The position numbers and the translations under genes are program-made. Source: Dacryopinax spathularia (lineage: Eukaryota; Basidiomycota; Dacrymycetes; Dacrymycetales; Dacrymycetaceae). From it: a DNA stretch of 64,000 bases. The notes beneath the pieces are model-generated. The model did no database searches and had not been told where the DNA came from. It worked only from the letters and a program-made list of their open reading frames with translations. Below, one piece after another: positions 21,420 to 33,087 of the stretch. Location: NCBI GenBank assembly GCA_037974965.1, contig JBBPFI010000002.1:1240001-1304000 (forward strand), read 5' to 3'. Position 1 is the stretch's first letter. Each line of letters starts with the position of its first letter.

Positions 21420-22751
21420 TTAGAGAACGAAGACGGCACCACCAAGGACAGCGACGACCATCGCAGCAGCGATGCCGAACAGGCCGTCAACCGAGGTAGG
21501 CACGACAGAGCGGCCAGCACCGCTGTGAGCGGAAGCACTGGCGCTCGCGGAGGCAGCAGAGCCGGTCGGGGGAGCGACGTTGCGGCTGTTGGAGGCCGAG
21601 CCAGACCGAGACGCGGTGCCCGTGACGCTACCCGTTGCGGTGGTAGAGGCGGTGTTGCTCGCGGAACCGGTGACAGCGGCAGCGGTCTGGCCATTGGAGA
21701 CGGTGGAGAACGACGTGCACTGGGAAGACGAAGGTGCGGGGTGGGCAGAGGGCGTGCTTGCCTGGCCCTGCTGGAAGGTCGACACAGAGCCGTTAATGGT
21801 GTAGATACCCATGGGGTCGCCGGTGTCACCCTGGCAGCTGAGAGAATAAGTCAGATCAAGCTCTTCACCCTCATCATGTCAAGGACTTACTTCTCGAAGA
21901 CATTCAGGTCGTAGTTGGCGGGCATGTTCCAATCGCAACCCATGACGTCGTAGATGTGGTTGCAGAGAAGAGGAGCGTTAGCACCATCCTTGCAAGCACG
22001 AATGCAGAACTGGTCGACAGCCATGTAGTTGGTCCACTCATGGTACTGCTGGAGAGTACCGAAGGAGCTACCGAAAACGAGACCTCCAATCTAAGAAAAG
22101 TCAGTCGCGAAGTCTCAGAAGAGGCAATTGAGCACACATACAGGGTTGCCGTTACCATCAGCACCGTGGGGGTCAAGCTCACCACCCTGGTCACCAGCCG
22201 GGATGTTCATCTTCGTGAAGTCACCGAAACCGGTAACCTGGACGTAGTCCGGCGTCTGGACGAAGTGCGCGCCCTTGATGGTTCCATCGGGAATAAGACG
22301 CGTGCCATATCCGTCCTTCAAGCACCAAGCAACCTCGATCCGCTCGGTCTCGCCGATCGTGGAGTTCGTGCCATCGGAGTACGGAGGAGCCCACAAGCAC
22401 TAGATTTTTCTGTCAGTACGGCCTATGACGGGGTAAAGAGCGGTACTGACGAAGTCCTGGACGGAGTTGATGTACACTGAGGACCGATGTCTTGTCAGTC
22501 GTGCTTAGGAATGCGCATATATGCGGTTTACTCACCATTCTGGCACATGGAGGTCTGGCTGTGACCGGATCCGCACTGGTTGGTGCCGGACTGATCCTGC
22601 TCGGTCGTAGCAGGGGCATTGCTGGGTAGGTAAGTCGCCGTATCTAGAGCATGGCATCAGAGACAGTCATCAACGGTGGGAAACTTGGGAACTCACACTG
22701 GGCCGACGCGTAGGCAGAGAGAAGGAGAGGGACTGCGACAGCTGAGATCAT
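21420..22751 (-). CDS. Secreted GPI-type glycoprotein A ('macrophage activating glycoprotein' family)
   Basis: Six exons (22751-22697, 22643-22536, 22476-22451, 22399-22142, 22090-21891, 21837-21420), 354 aa. A signal peptide of about 18 residues (ISAVAVPLLLSAYASA) leads to a conserved Cys-rich ectodomain: TNQCGSG, CLWAPP, IGETERIEVAWC, TRLIPDGTIKGAHFVQTPDY, GGELDPHGADGNGNPIGGLVF, CNHIYDVMGCDWNMPANYD. A long Ser/Thr/Ala-rich stalk and a hydrophobic end (GLFGIAAAMVVAVLGGAVFVL) point to O-glycosylation and a GPI anchor. Many basidiomycete genomes label this family macrofage or macrophage activating glycoprotein (from memory); its job in the fungus is unknown. A paralogue lies 13 kb away at 35075. 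The 26-nt third exon is very small. Confidence 0.88.
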
Positions 22752-23788
22752 GGTGTTAAGGAGAGACTATTAGAAGCAGTAGATAGTAAAAGCTGAGGAT
22801 GCTTGGCAAGTATTGGCGATGAGGTGGAGGATATGGACCGCAAAGAGGACGAAAGGGAGAGAGAGCGAAAGCGTAGGGAGGAAAGGGCTGGGCGACGGGC
22901 AGTAGAAGGTATAACAGGTCTGGGCGGGGCTTTTGGGCGCCTCGCATGCATCCGATTCGCCCATGCAAAAATCGAAAAGAGGGGGAGAAGAACGGACGGG
23001 TCTGGTGAGGTGAGATTGTCTTGGCATCACCCACACACCCCTACGCGATCATCTCCGCTCACACCGGCCGCGCTTCCTTTGTCCCTACGCGTCCGCGTCG
23101 TACGCGCTCATGTCGTCGTCCTTCCTGTAGAATCAGACCCGCTAGACCCGCAATAACATGCTGAGGAATGTTATGACTGGAGACGCTTTCGAGAGTAACA
23201 GCTCAGAGAGATGTGGTATGTGACATTCAGCTTGTGAGGGATGCCATCATCTGTCGACGCAGGATGCGAGGAATGAAATCCTGCCCCACGCCCTGACGCG
23301 ACGCGTGGTTCGCGAAGCGCCCCCGAATCGAAACCTTGTTCGGAGTGGGGCGTCTTTCTTTTGTGGTATCACAGATCTGCAACTTTGATGAGTCACAATG
23401 AACCTGCTGTTGCGCATTATTCGCCGCGCAGATGCGATGCATATCGCTCTTGATAAACGGCAAAGTGAGCCTCCTTGCAGCGGAAATCTGCAGCAGCGCG
23501 ACCGCGTCAGAAGATAGCAGACCGCGGCAACCGTGTGGACAGATACGACGCGACGTTGCTTCCGCAATTCCGCCCATTTAGTCCTCCGCTCACCTCGCGA
23601 CTTCGAAAGCACAGCTTTTCTTGGCGGTAACGAGGTAACGTGACTCCGAGAAACAAGGTGTGCCCAGACAGAATGATCATTCTTATGGGTATTCCTCTTG
23701 CTAGAATACACGGTAAGTAGTAAGAATTACAGTCTACAACATGGAAGTACCGATAGAAAGAAATGATAGCTCGTACACCCAGGATAGA
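22752..23788. other. 1-kb intergenic region, no gene
   Basis: Promoter of glycoprotein A and 3' region of SMC1. Overlapping short ORFs at 22803-23156 and 23227-23711 have no protein-like features, and I reject them. No repeat or RNA gene was seen. Confidence 0.6.
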
Positions 23789-26700
23789 TCAGCCCTCATA
23801 TTGCGTCAGATCCAGAGTAAGCGTCTTCGAGCTGTTCACGTCCTGGTCCCGATAGATGCCCACAAGACTATGGCCGCGCTCGTACAGCGAACCTTTCAGG
23901 CTGATGACGATGAACTGGAAGCCTTCCCCAGCATGCTCGCGCAGGTATGTCGCAATCTTCGCTACGTTCGTGTTGTCCAATGCGGCGTCTACCTCGTCGA
24001 GCACGAAGAAAGGCGACGGCTGATAGCTGTGAATTGCGAACAGAAGCGCAAGCGCTGCGACCGTCTTCTCCCCACCAGAGAGCAGTTCCATGTCACGGAA
24101 GCGCTTCATAGGAGGCATGGCGTGGTATTTGACACCAGCGAGATACGGCTCTTCGCTGTCTTCGAGGGAAAGGTATGCAAAGCCACCCTCGGGTGCAGCC
24201 TTGCCTTTGGTCAGATCTTTGTACACTTTGTCGATAACGTCCGATATGTGGTTGTACGCTTTGTTGAAAAGGTCGCATCTGTGAACATTCAGTGAAATAC
24301 TCCCATGGCTTCAGCTTTCATCGTACCTTCGCTTTTTCACGTCGTTGAAATCTTCACGAGCAGTCTTCGACTCCTTGCGGGCCTTTTCTGCCTCTTTTTC
24401 CGCTTCTTGCAGCTTGAGCTCGACATCTTCCAGCCTATCCATAGCCTTCATATTTGGAGCCATTTTCTCGATCTCGGCGTTGATCTTAGCAATGCTGGAA
24501 TCAATCTCACTAAGGGCTTCAGATGAGCCATTTTCGCGATCATCCTCGTCTAGGTCGCTGAAGTCAACTTCGATTCCATAGTCCGACACTTTGTGAGGTT
24601 GTTGTGTAGCATCCTCGTCGTCGTCCAACACCATCTCATCGCGGATGTTCTGTCGAGAAATTAATCATGTCTTCGAAAGGAAAGCTCCTATTGCGACACA
24701 CCTCGTCTATAGGTACGTTCTCCAGTCTACCGGATGTCAAGGGCAGGTCGATCTCGTCAATACGACACTTGCGGTAAATGTTGGTCCGTTCAGCAGCTAG
24801 CTTATCAATTTCCGTGTTCTATACGGCGGATCAGAAGAATGCGCAAGTCGCCTATAACGGGCCCTACCATATCCGATATTTCCTTCAACGTCTTGTCGAG
24901 TGCAGCCGCGGCCTTGGCAGCTGCGCGCTTGGCCTCTGAAACTTTCCTGCCCTCTTCCTCATCTGCCTGTGCCAGCTTTTCCCGCTCTTCGCGTAACTCA
25001 GCCAGTTCTTCCTCATCATGACGAATATCTGCTTCAGCTTCTGCCTTCTGTTGCTCAAGTTGGCGAAGCGTGGCATCAGCATCGGCTGCAGCCTTCTGCA
25101 ACCTCTCAAGCCTTTCTTTCGTAGTTTTCAGATTTGAGGTCTCAAACTCCAGTCTGATTCAGGGTTAAAACGCGTTTGAAACTCCTTTGGACCGACTTAC
25201 TGATGTTTCAAGCGCGATATCTGTGTTTCGAAGCGGATTTTCGCCTCTTCCACCTCTTGATGGACCTTCAGTTGGCGGTCTTCGTATTCTCTAACGCTCT
25301 TGATCTTATACTTGCGGCAGAAACTGGCGAAAATCCGCTCTTCCGCTTTGTCAATCACATCGGACAACTTCTGCACCTCAGCGTGTAGCCCCTCCATTTT
25401 TTGTCGGGCCTACGCAAATCGAAATCAGATCAATCACACGCACCAGGCCGCAGCAGACTACACTACCTTCTCCAATTCAGGTTGCAGCGCTTTCAGCTCC
25501 TTGTTGACGTGTTTGGCCTCGTCTTGAATGCCAGTCAGACGAGTGGAAGTAGCAGTCAACTCGTCCTTGGCAGCAGCCAGATCCCCTTCCAGATGGGCGA
25601 TGCGGGCTTGAAGAGCTTCATCAACTGAATGACGTGGTTTGCCTTGGGTGAGCTCTCGCAGCTGAGCGATGAGATTATCAAGCGTCCGCTTCAGGCCTTG
25701 AGGAATTCAGTAAACGTTGCTGCAACACATAATGGCGCATACCGGCCGTGTCTTCATCACTCCATTTGCGCTCTTTTGTGTGGCGGGAGCTTCCACCGGT
25801 GATGAGACCACTTTTATGGATGACAGTGCCGTCCAAAGTGACAGCTATGACACCCCAATGAGCTGGCAGGAACACGGATGATTCTAAAAATCTTACCCTT
25901 GACATCGAGACCTTTACTGTAACAGACATCTCGAGCAATCTTCAGACTATCGCAAACGAGAGAGTTGCTGCAAACATGCAACATAGCCTTTTCTACAGCC
26001 GGGTCGTACTGGATTAATTCGTAGGCGAGACGAGCACCCTTCGGGACGTTTCGATATCGCTCATGGATGGTCTTGGTCTGCAAGGTGTCAAGAGGTAGGA
26101 AGGTTGCTTGGCCCTTCCTTTGATTGCGCAGGTACTGCCCAGTGTTATACGCCACTCTCACTCAGCGAGTGAAACAATGGCTCACCTCGATGCACTCGAT
26201 TGCTTGCTTCTGCTCGTCCACAACGATAGAGTCGATATCTTTCCCCAGAACGATAGACACCGCGGTGTCGTACTTGCGTGCTGTAGGCTTGCAAAGATTG
26301 ATGACTCTGCCACGAACACCAGGAAACAGGCGCTGCAGTTCGTCCAGAGTTTCCTTCAACCTCATTTCACGCTCAGATTCGCGCTGGTCCATGCCGGCCT
26401 CTACCAGTCGCTCGTGCGTGTCCTGGATCTTTTCACCGAGCTCACGTTCGAGTTGGCTGAGCAACTCTGAGTTACGTCACAAGGGTCACAAGGAGGACTT
26501 CGTACTTCACCCGTTCGCGTTCGGCAATAGCGTTGTTCAACTCTCGCTTCGTCTTTGCAAGTTCGGCGTCCAGTTCCTTGACTCGCTTTTTGGCCTAGAA
26601 GAAAGACTTCTTGTAAGCTCACTGTACAGAACCGCGATGCCACAGCTCACCAGGTCCTGCCTTTCGGCTTGGTTTGCCCCGTCAGACACCAGCTTCTCCT

Positions 26701-28366
26701 TCCGCGCGCGCAACTGGTCGAACCTATCGGACAGTCGCTCCACAATACGCTTCTGAGCCTTTTCCTCGCGTTCCAAGGTGTCTCTTTGCTGTCGCTCCGC
26801 CACTGCTAAAGTGGATGCTTGCCCTTTCCTGCAAGAACGGTCAGGTACGACGCCAGGCACGGCATGAAAGACCGACAGTTCCTGGTATTCCTCTAGGCTC
26901 TCCTCGCCAAAAGATTGTCCTTTCTGGGCGGCGACTCTTGCCGCGTCTGTAGTGACTCAATCGCGCGCATTCGGGAACAAGGCAGAAACAGCACTAACCA
27001 GCGGCCGCCTTAGCAGCCCTCTCGACCGCACGCAAATCGGCTGTGAGCTTTTCCACTGCCTCCTCGCTCTTTTTGATATCGCGTTCGGTAGGCTCGGCGA
27101 GGGCTCGTGCTTTCCGAGCTTTGCCTTGGGCGTGTTCGATCTGCGCGTCGAGTTCCACGATCCTAGGTTTCTGCGGGGACGTGATGAGAACTACTAGTAA
27201 CAATACTCAGCCTTCGCCTTACCTTCTCCTCAAGCGCCTTCTCCGCTTTCTTGATCTGTTTGTCCGCTTGCATGGTCTTTTTGTGCTGCTCGGCTTGTTG
27301 TTTCCGAGCTCTTTCGTACGCTGCATCCAACCTAGTCTGCATAGCTCCACTCAACACATTGTTAGAGCAGAACTACATTATATGCATACCTGATCCGCTC
27401 GCAGCGTTGTCAGCTCCGTGTTCTTGGCCATGATCTCCTCGGTATTGCTCTCGATGGTCTCCTGGATATGATAGAGCTTCCATAGAAGTCGATGAACGAT
27501 CAAAGCATCCTGTGCAGGGTCAGCCGTCAACACGTCTCTCGACGTCGATCGAGACACTCACCCTCTCCGAACACAACCTCTCAAACTTCTCCGCCTCCGA
27601 CTTCTGTTCCCGGTATTGCTTGATATCAGAAGCAATGCTTCGCCGTTTCGTGTAGTTGAATGTGGCATTCTCGGTAGCGCGTTCCTGCGCTGCCTTGGCG
27701 CGTTCATATTCAGGAGCCAGTTCAAGAGATCTGTGCAGGTGTCAGATCTCTCCATACAACCTGAATATATGCGCATACCCAGAAATCTGATCGATCAAGC
27801 GTGAAAGATCCTTTGGACTCTGGCTCGCAACGGCCTCCACATCGCCCTGGAATACGAGAAAGTTGCGCGCCTTCACCAGGATCTGCTGCTGTTCTAGGAC
27901 CGAGTTGTAGGCTTGATACGTGACGACTCTGTTATTCACTCGATACTCGGATGCCCCAGCTAGCGAGATGCTAGAGTACTCCAATCAGAATCTTGCATAT
28001 CTCATACTCGTCCGACGTGGGTGGTGCTCACCTCCGCTGAAACCGGTATGACTTCCCCTTGTTGTCCTCATACACGGCGGCCACCCAGGCTTTGTCCGCA
28101 TCACCCTCGCCAGACTCTTCATCATCATCCATCGGTTCTTCGGATCCGTCTTCTCTTCCCAGCTTGCGACCACGATAGATGAGGTCCTTCAGCTGACCGC
28201 TACGTAGGTGCGAGCTCTTGACGCCGAGCACGAATGAGATGGCGTCCATGAGATTAGACTTGCCAGCGCCATTAGGTCCGATGACGCAGGTGAACGTCTT
28301 GAAGGGTCCAATGACCTGATGGCCCCGGTAGGACTTAAAGTTGAAGACCTCTATCTGCTGCAGCAT
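23789..28366 (-). CDS. SMC1: Cohesin subunit SMC1
   Basis: ABC-type ATPase that forms the cohesin ring with SMC3 and holds sister chromatids. Eighteen exons with 17 introns of 46-61 nt sum in phase to 1235 aa, the usual SMC1 length. The start [17 protein letters not shown] is the conserved SMC1 N-terminus; an upstream in-frame ATG at 28522 is not used. Walker A is GPNGAGKSN (residues 30-38), the ABC signature is [18 protein letters not shown], Walker B is [13 protein letters not shown]. Between them lie two long coiled coils and the hinge ([14 protein letters not shown], then [18 protein letters not shown]). The C-terminus ends [11 protein letters not shown]. Some donors are weak (GTCGGT at 26876, GTGAAG at 26510) but phase and homology fix them. 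All parts look intact. Confidence 0.97.
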
Positions 28367-28626
28367 GTTGCAAGATAGCGGTAATGTCCAGGTCGAGCGC
28401 GACTGAGCTCGCTGTCGACGCGCACCAGAGAGACGCGTCTGCTTCCGCCTGGAAGCCCCCAGCTTTGAACTAGTAAGACCAGTCACACAACCCTGTTTCT
28501 TCGATAATTTGAACAGCTTCAACCTTGAAAATGACAGGAACTACAAGAGTCATATGGAACACCACTTGGGGGTGCCTTCATGCTTGGGGAGGCGAACAGG
28601 ACTGGAAAGGGCAAAAGAGAAATCTC

Positions 28627-28698
28627 TTCCGAGACGGGGAATCGAACCCCGAGCCAGTGCGTGAGAGGCACTAATGTTAGCCATTACACCATCTCGGA
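28627..28698 (-). tRNA. tRNA-Glu (CTC)
   Basis: Reads TCCGAGATGG..., with acceptor stem TCCGAGA/TCTCGGA, anticodon arm AGTGC-CTCTCAC-GCACT giving CTC, and T-arm with GGTTCGATTCC. No intron. The 72 bases are the same as in the copy at 47035-47106. Confidence 0.93.
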
Positions 28699-29062
28699 TG
28701 GGATGACAGAGGAAAGCAAGCTCCAATGTCATACAGAGATTATGTACAGGCCCTGGAGCGCAGACCGATCGTCAGTCGTAGCTGAGGGCCAATGTTCCCA
28801 ATTTGATGGGAAATCGGCAATCTTTCCCCCATTCCTAGCACGCCTCGGTCAGGTACAAGTGCCATGACATAGGGCGTGAGTCCGTGTCACTTCGTAGCTA
28901 GGGACTCGTTCATGTGGCGTTTCATTGGGCGCGCCATCTCGCGGTACACTAACCAGCCTCTGATACTAAGAATATCCCGCATACACCCTGGCTGCTACTT
29001 TTCCAGCTCATTTCCTTGTCCCCAGCTGTGCTGCTTTATTGGGGAGCAAAACCGGATAGCCC
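28699..29062. other. Spacer before the TBC gene
   Basis: 364 bp holding the promoter and 5' leader of the TBC protein gene. No gene or repeat is seen. The SMC1 promoter (28367-28626) lies on the other side of tRNA-Glu. Confidence 0.5.
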
Positions 29063-31377
29063 ATGAACGGAGCGGCGTCCACGGAGGATGCAGCTGAGGA
29101 TGCGTTCTCTGAGGTACATGTCGACGCTCACGCGCAGCCTGAGGCGGAGGAGTCGACCACCGACGGGGCGGGACACGTCGGCCCCCATCCAATAAGGCGC
29201 TCAAGCCCTACTCTGGACGACCTGGACGATGCCTTCTCCATTGGCGATGAAGCTCCTTCGGAAACGTTCGACCTCGCACCTCCCATATCACTTCGAGAGC
29301 AGGCGGAGCGAGAGCAGGCGGAAGCTGCAATGAGCGAAGAGAAGGCGCGGCAGGGGCTGCCCGTTACGCCGTCCAAGCAGGCGTTCCGTGAAGTGGTTGA
29401 TGACTATTCGGAGGAAAGGACACCGACTACGGCGTCGTTTGCCCTCAATGATACGCACGAGGTGGACCTATCTTCCGATGATGGCAAGCAACCCCCTGCT
29501 GCCCTTGCTGTAAACGGAGCGACACCGCATACACCCGACCTCTCTTCCCCAGCCATGCTGGACTCACTCACCACTCCGACTACTGAAGAACCACCCATAA
29601 GTCGGGCAATCGCCGAAACTCCGGATATCTCAGCCGAGTTCGAGGAGGTCTCGCTGGAATCCACCCCTGGGTCTCGTCGGCCCACGCCACCAGTTCCGAC
29701 ACCAACAACTGCCACGACAGTAGTCACTTCCACGACTGCCTCTTTCCTCTCCACCCCTGCATCCACGACAGACTCTTCTGCGCCGGGGTCTGCTCGCTCT
29801 AGCCATGAGATCAACAGCGCAGCGAGCCCCGACATGCGGAATGGAGGCCCTTCGCATGAAGCCCCAAAACCTCTCATTCCACCTCCACGACAGACGCGTC
29901 ATCGAGGACCGTCCATTTTGGAAAGCGTCATCAGCCAGACACGACCCGTCTATCTTCCACCAAAGCCAAAATCGGAGGATAAGAAACATCTGAAGGATTG
30001 GCAAACTATGATGGCACATGCGCGGGCTGCAGGTATGTCATTGTTCTACCTCCCTATAGGGGCTATGTCCTGAGTGGGTATTCAACGTATAGAGGAGAAG
30101 CGCAAGCGTGAGGCTCAGTTGCTTGCTCTGGAGAAAGAGCGAAAAATGGCCGAAACCCTGGAAATCTGGGAAAAGCAGATCATGCCGGACATTGCCGGCG
30201 CCACCAGGGACAAGAAGCTGCGGAAACTATGGTGGGAGGGCATCCCGCCCAAGTTGCGGGGTCGAGTATGGGCCGTCACAGTCGGAAATCCACTCGCGCT
30301 AAGCAAAGGTCAGCCCACTTCCACATACCAAACCAGGTACACTCAACGGATTCTCAGAGAACTATCGACCATACATAGCACGGGCGCGTCGGGCGATCAC
30401 TGCTGGGAAGTTCCCGCGACAAACACTCGAGCTCATTGAGGAAGATATTGCGGGAACTATGCCATCCTTGCGAATATTTGATGCTGTTCATGGCCCGCTA
30501 CATCAGGACTTGAAGGATCTTTTATGCGCATGGACCGTAGCAAGAAGCGAGGAGAACATGTCATATGTACGTCCGCCGAATGCTGGTACCTCCACAACGC
30601 TGAGATGGCTTAGGTTCGAGGAGCGTCGCATGTAGCGGGCATGTTTCTCATCAACATGCCTGTTGAGCAAGCATTCTTCTGTTTTCGAAATCTTCTTGAT
30701 CGACATTGCCTGCGTTCTTTCTACAATGCTCAAAATGACGACGTAAGTCATCTTCGTCCGCCAGCTTGAAAACGGCAGCTGATCCTTATTGCAGATGGAA
30801 GGATACTATCGGTAAGTCCCGTCAGGACACGTTGGGCTTCACGACCTGACCAGAATTTGGGGTGCAGAATATTCGACACATTGCTAGCAGACATCATGCC
30901 GAAAGGTGCGCGCGATTCCAGCTCAGGCGGATCTTACCGCTGACTTGGTGCGGACCTGCTCGTTCTCGCACAGTGTACTACAACTTCCAGAAGCACCATA
31001 TCCCGCCAACACGATACCTTCCCGATTGGCTCATACCCGTCTTCCTCATCCACCTGCCGTTCGACACGTGCGCCCGGATATGGGACCTCATGTGCCTCGA
31101 GGGCGACTCTTTCCTTTTCCGAGCCGCGCTAGGCGTGCTGGGGGTGATGGAGGGACGGCTGTACTTCCCCGATCACGACGAGCTGATGCAGGTCCTGCGG
31201 GGCGAGGACGGCACGCGCGGGAAGGGCAAGTTGAAGGAGACTGTGACGGAAGGAGGGCGGTACGCGCAGTATGGCATGACTGAGGAGGCCGTGTTTGAGC
31301 GAATAGCGGCGATGGACGAGTGGTGGAAGGAGAACACGTGGCTGCGGTTGCTCCAGCGGGAACTGCCGGACCTCTAG
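29063..31377 (+). CDS. TBC-domain protein (TBC1D12/14-like), fingers missing
   Basis: TBC proteins normally switch off Rab GTPases on membranes. Seven exons (29063-30032, 30093-30308, 30358-30566, 30614-30742, 30795-30811, 30868-30905, 30974-31377) give 660 aa. Residues 1-300 are disordered and Ser/Thr/Pro-rich; a coiled coil (EEKRKREAQLLALEKERKMAE) follows; the TBC domain starts at LWWEGIPPKLRGRVWAV and runs to the end (LIPVFLIHLPFDTCARIWDLMCLEGDSFLFRAALGVL). The two catalytic motifs are changed: IxxDxxR reads IEEDIAG and YxQ reads YVR, so dual-finger GTP hydrolysis is unlikely. Some fungal relatives also have altered finger motifs (from memory). Exon 5 is only 17 nt. It converges on the HAD phosphatase gene. 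Confidence 0.88.
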
Positions 31378-31527
31378 GTCGGGGGATATACCATTCATGC
31401 TCTACTCTTTGGGCAAGGACTCTGCTTCTCTAAGACATGTACTATTATTGCATCTAATTCGGACGGAGGACTGCGTGTCGGCGGCCCTGAGGCAGGGAGG
31501 CGCGGAGGAGGCGAGGAGGGATATCTA

Positions 31528-32741
31528 TCATTTGCCAGCTTCCAACACTTGCTCCACAGTCCGCTTGCCCTCTACAACATCGGCAACGATAGCCTGAGCA
31601 TCGTGGAAGGACTTGAACTCGACATGCTTGATGCTGTGTTCCCGGCAGTAGCTCGCAAGGTCATTCTCCCCATTCTCCTTAATCTTGACAAACAAGAGAT
31701 CGGCATGCTTCGCGGCAGACAAATCTGGTCATCCTATCAGCATGCCTCCCACGCTGATCGAAGGGACCGGACTTGCCCGAAACCCCATCACCGAAGAAGA
31801 ACAGCGTTGGTCGGTGCGCCAGTTCCCGGTAGGGTAAGATAGCCCAAGACTTGTCATGCCCAAACCCGCTAGTTATCCAGAACAATCAGCACAATCATCT
31901 GCACATACTTGAGGCGAAGGTACGCACCTGTCCGGGTGCCGGTACTGGATCTCCCACTTGTTCCCGTTATCCTCAATCTTGACAGAATTGCAGATCACGT
32001 CGATCTGGGAGGCCTCTTCCTCGTCGAGCAATGTGGAGAGTACGCCGCGCAGCGTCGGCTCCATTCCGCTGTTTCGCGTCATCTTCAGTTAGAACGTGCT
32101 CTGAGGCGGAGGGTGTAGGAGGCGTACCTCGAGACGATCACCACGGGAACATCGTGTTGCTTGCACCATCTGTAAAAGTCCTTGAACCCCGGGTCGAGCT
32201 TGATATCTGCATACACCAGTCAACCACTCCACTTCAGAGCGCCCAATACAGAGCATGCACGTACTCTTCTTCAGCACCTCAACACACTCGTAAAAATTAT
32301 GCCCATTCGCGCATACGCTCTGCAGCATCTCACGGAAAGCATCCCTACACCCACACCCCATTAGCTCCCTGACTAGCCGCACGATGCAGGCAGAGCGTAG
32401 GCGCACCGGAACGTCTTCCGACCAGCAAGAACCTCAAGGTTAAGCGCCCTGCGTTTCTCGAGCCCGAAACCGAGGTTGTCTGTCAGGACTGTCTCCCATC
32501 CATCAGCTACCTCCACTCGTACTCGCAGGAGGAAGAAGAGGGCGCACAATCATTCGAGTCCATCGTAGTGATCGTTCCATCCCTAGCAGCGGCTCAGCGT
32601 CGATTATTGGGGCAGGTGCTGGAAGAGGGCGGGCACGTACCAGTCTGAGAGAGCGACGAACTTTGCGTCTTTGTAGATTGGTGGGTAGGGGAGTGTGCTG
32701 TGCGGTCTTGAGACCGGGTCGATGGGCGCTTGGTCCGGCAT
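31528..32741 (-). CDS. HAD-family phosphatase (MtnX / Pyp1-like)
   Basis: Eight exons (32741-32641, 32582-32548, 32488-32407, 32344-32265, 32206-32128, 32068-31928, 31868-31777, 31724-31528) sum in phase to 268 aa. The nucleophile motif is SDWDGTIT (DxDGT), motif II Ser is in VVIVSSGMEP, the Lys is in GHDKS and the metal-binding motif is FFGDGVSDLSAAKHADLLF, as in the 2,3-diketo-5-methylthio-1-phosphopentane phosphatase superfamily; yeast YNL010W (Pyp1, a polyol phosphatase) is a likely relative. Cytosolic, since no targeting signal is seen. The last intron (31776-31725) has a GC donor (GCAAGT) with a CAG acceptor, and the frame and the GDGVSDLS motif demand it. Confidence 0.92.
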
Positions 32742-33087
32742 GGTCAGCTAGCAGCGAGCAGAAGTAGATGAACAACACTAGTGAAGCAGGAAGTGTAAGC
32801 TACGAGCAAAGACGTGGGCAGCGACGGCTCGTCAGCTGTGGAGGGCGGTTATGTTGCGCTGGTCGACGATCGCGCGTTTCCCATTCGATTGACATTACAG
32901 CCGACGGTCTCACAATTTTGGCCGCTGTCGTTGATGTCATTATTCGGGGGTCCATCAATCGGCACATTCGGATCATCAGCCGAAATAGGAAGAAACCTCA
33001 TAACCACAACGATGCAACAACGATGATAGATATAACCCACTGAAAATGGAAGGACTACGAGACATAGTGCTAATGTAGGGCCGAAGG
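32742..33087. other. Promoter of the phosphatase gene
   Basis: 346 bp between two minus-strand genes. No ORF or RNA is supported. Confidence 0.5.

Noticed and set aside
22803-23711. Several 100-150-codon ORFs before glycoprotein A
   Set aside because: Overlapping on both strands, rich in rare residues and without any recognisable pattern; promoter DNA is the simpler reading.
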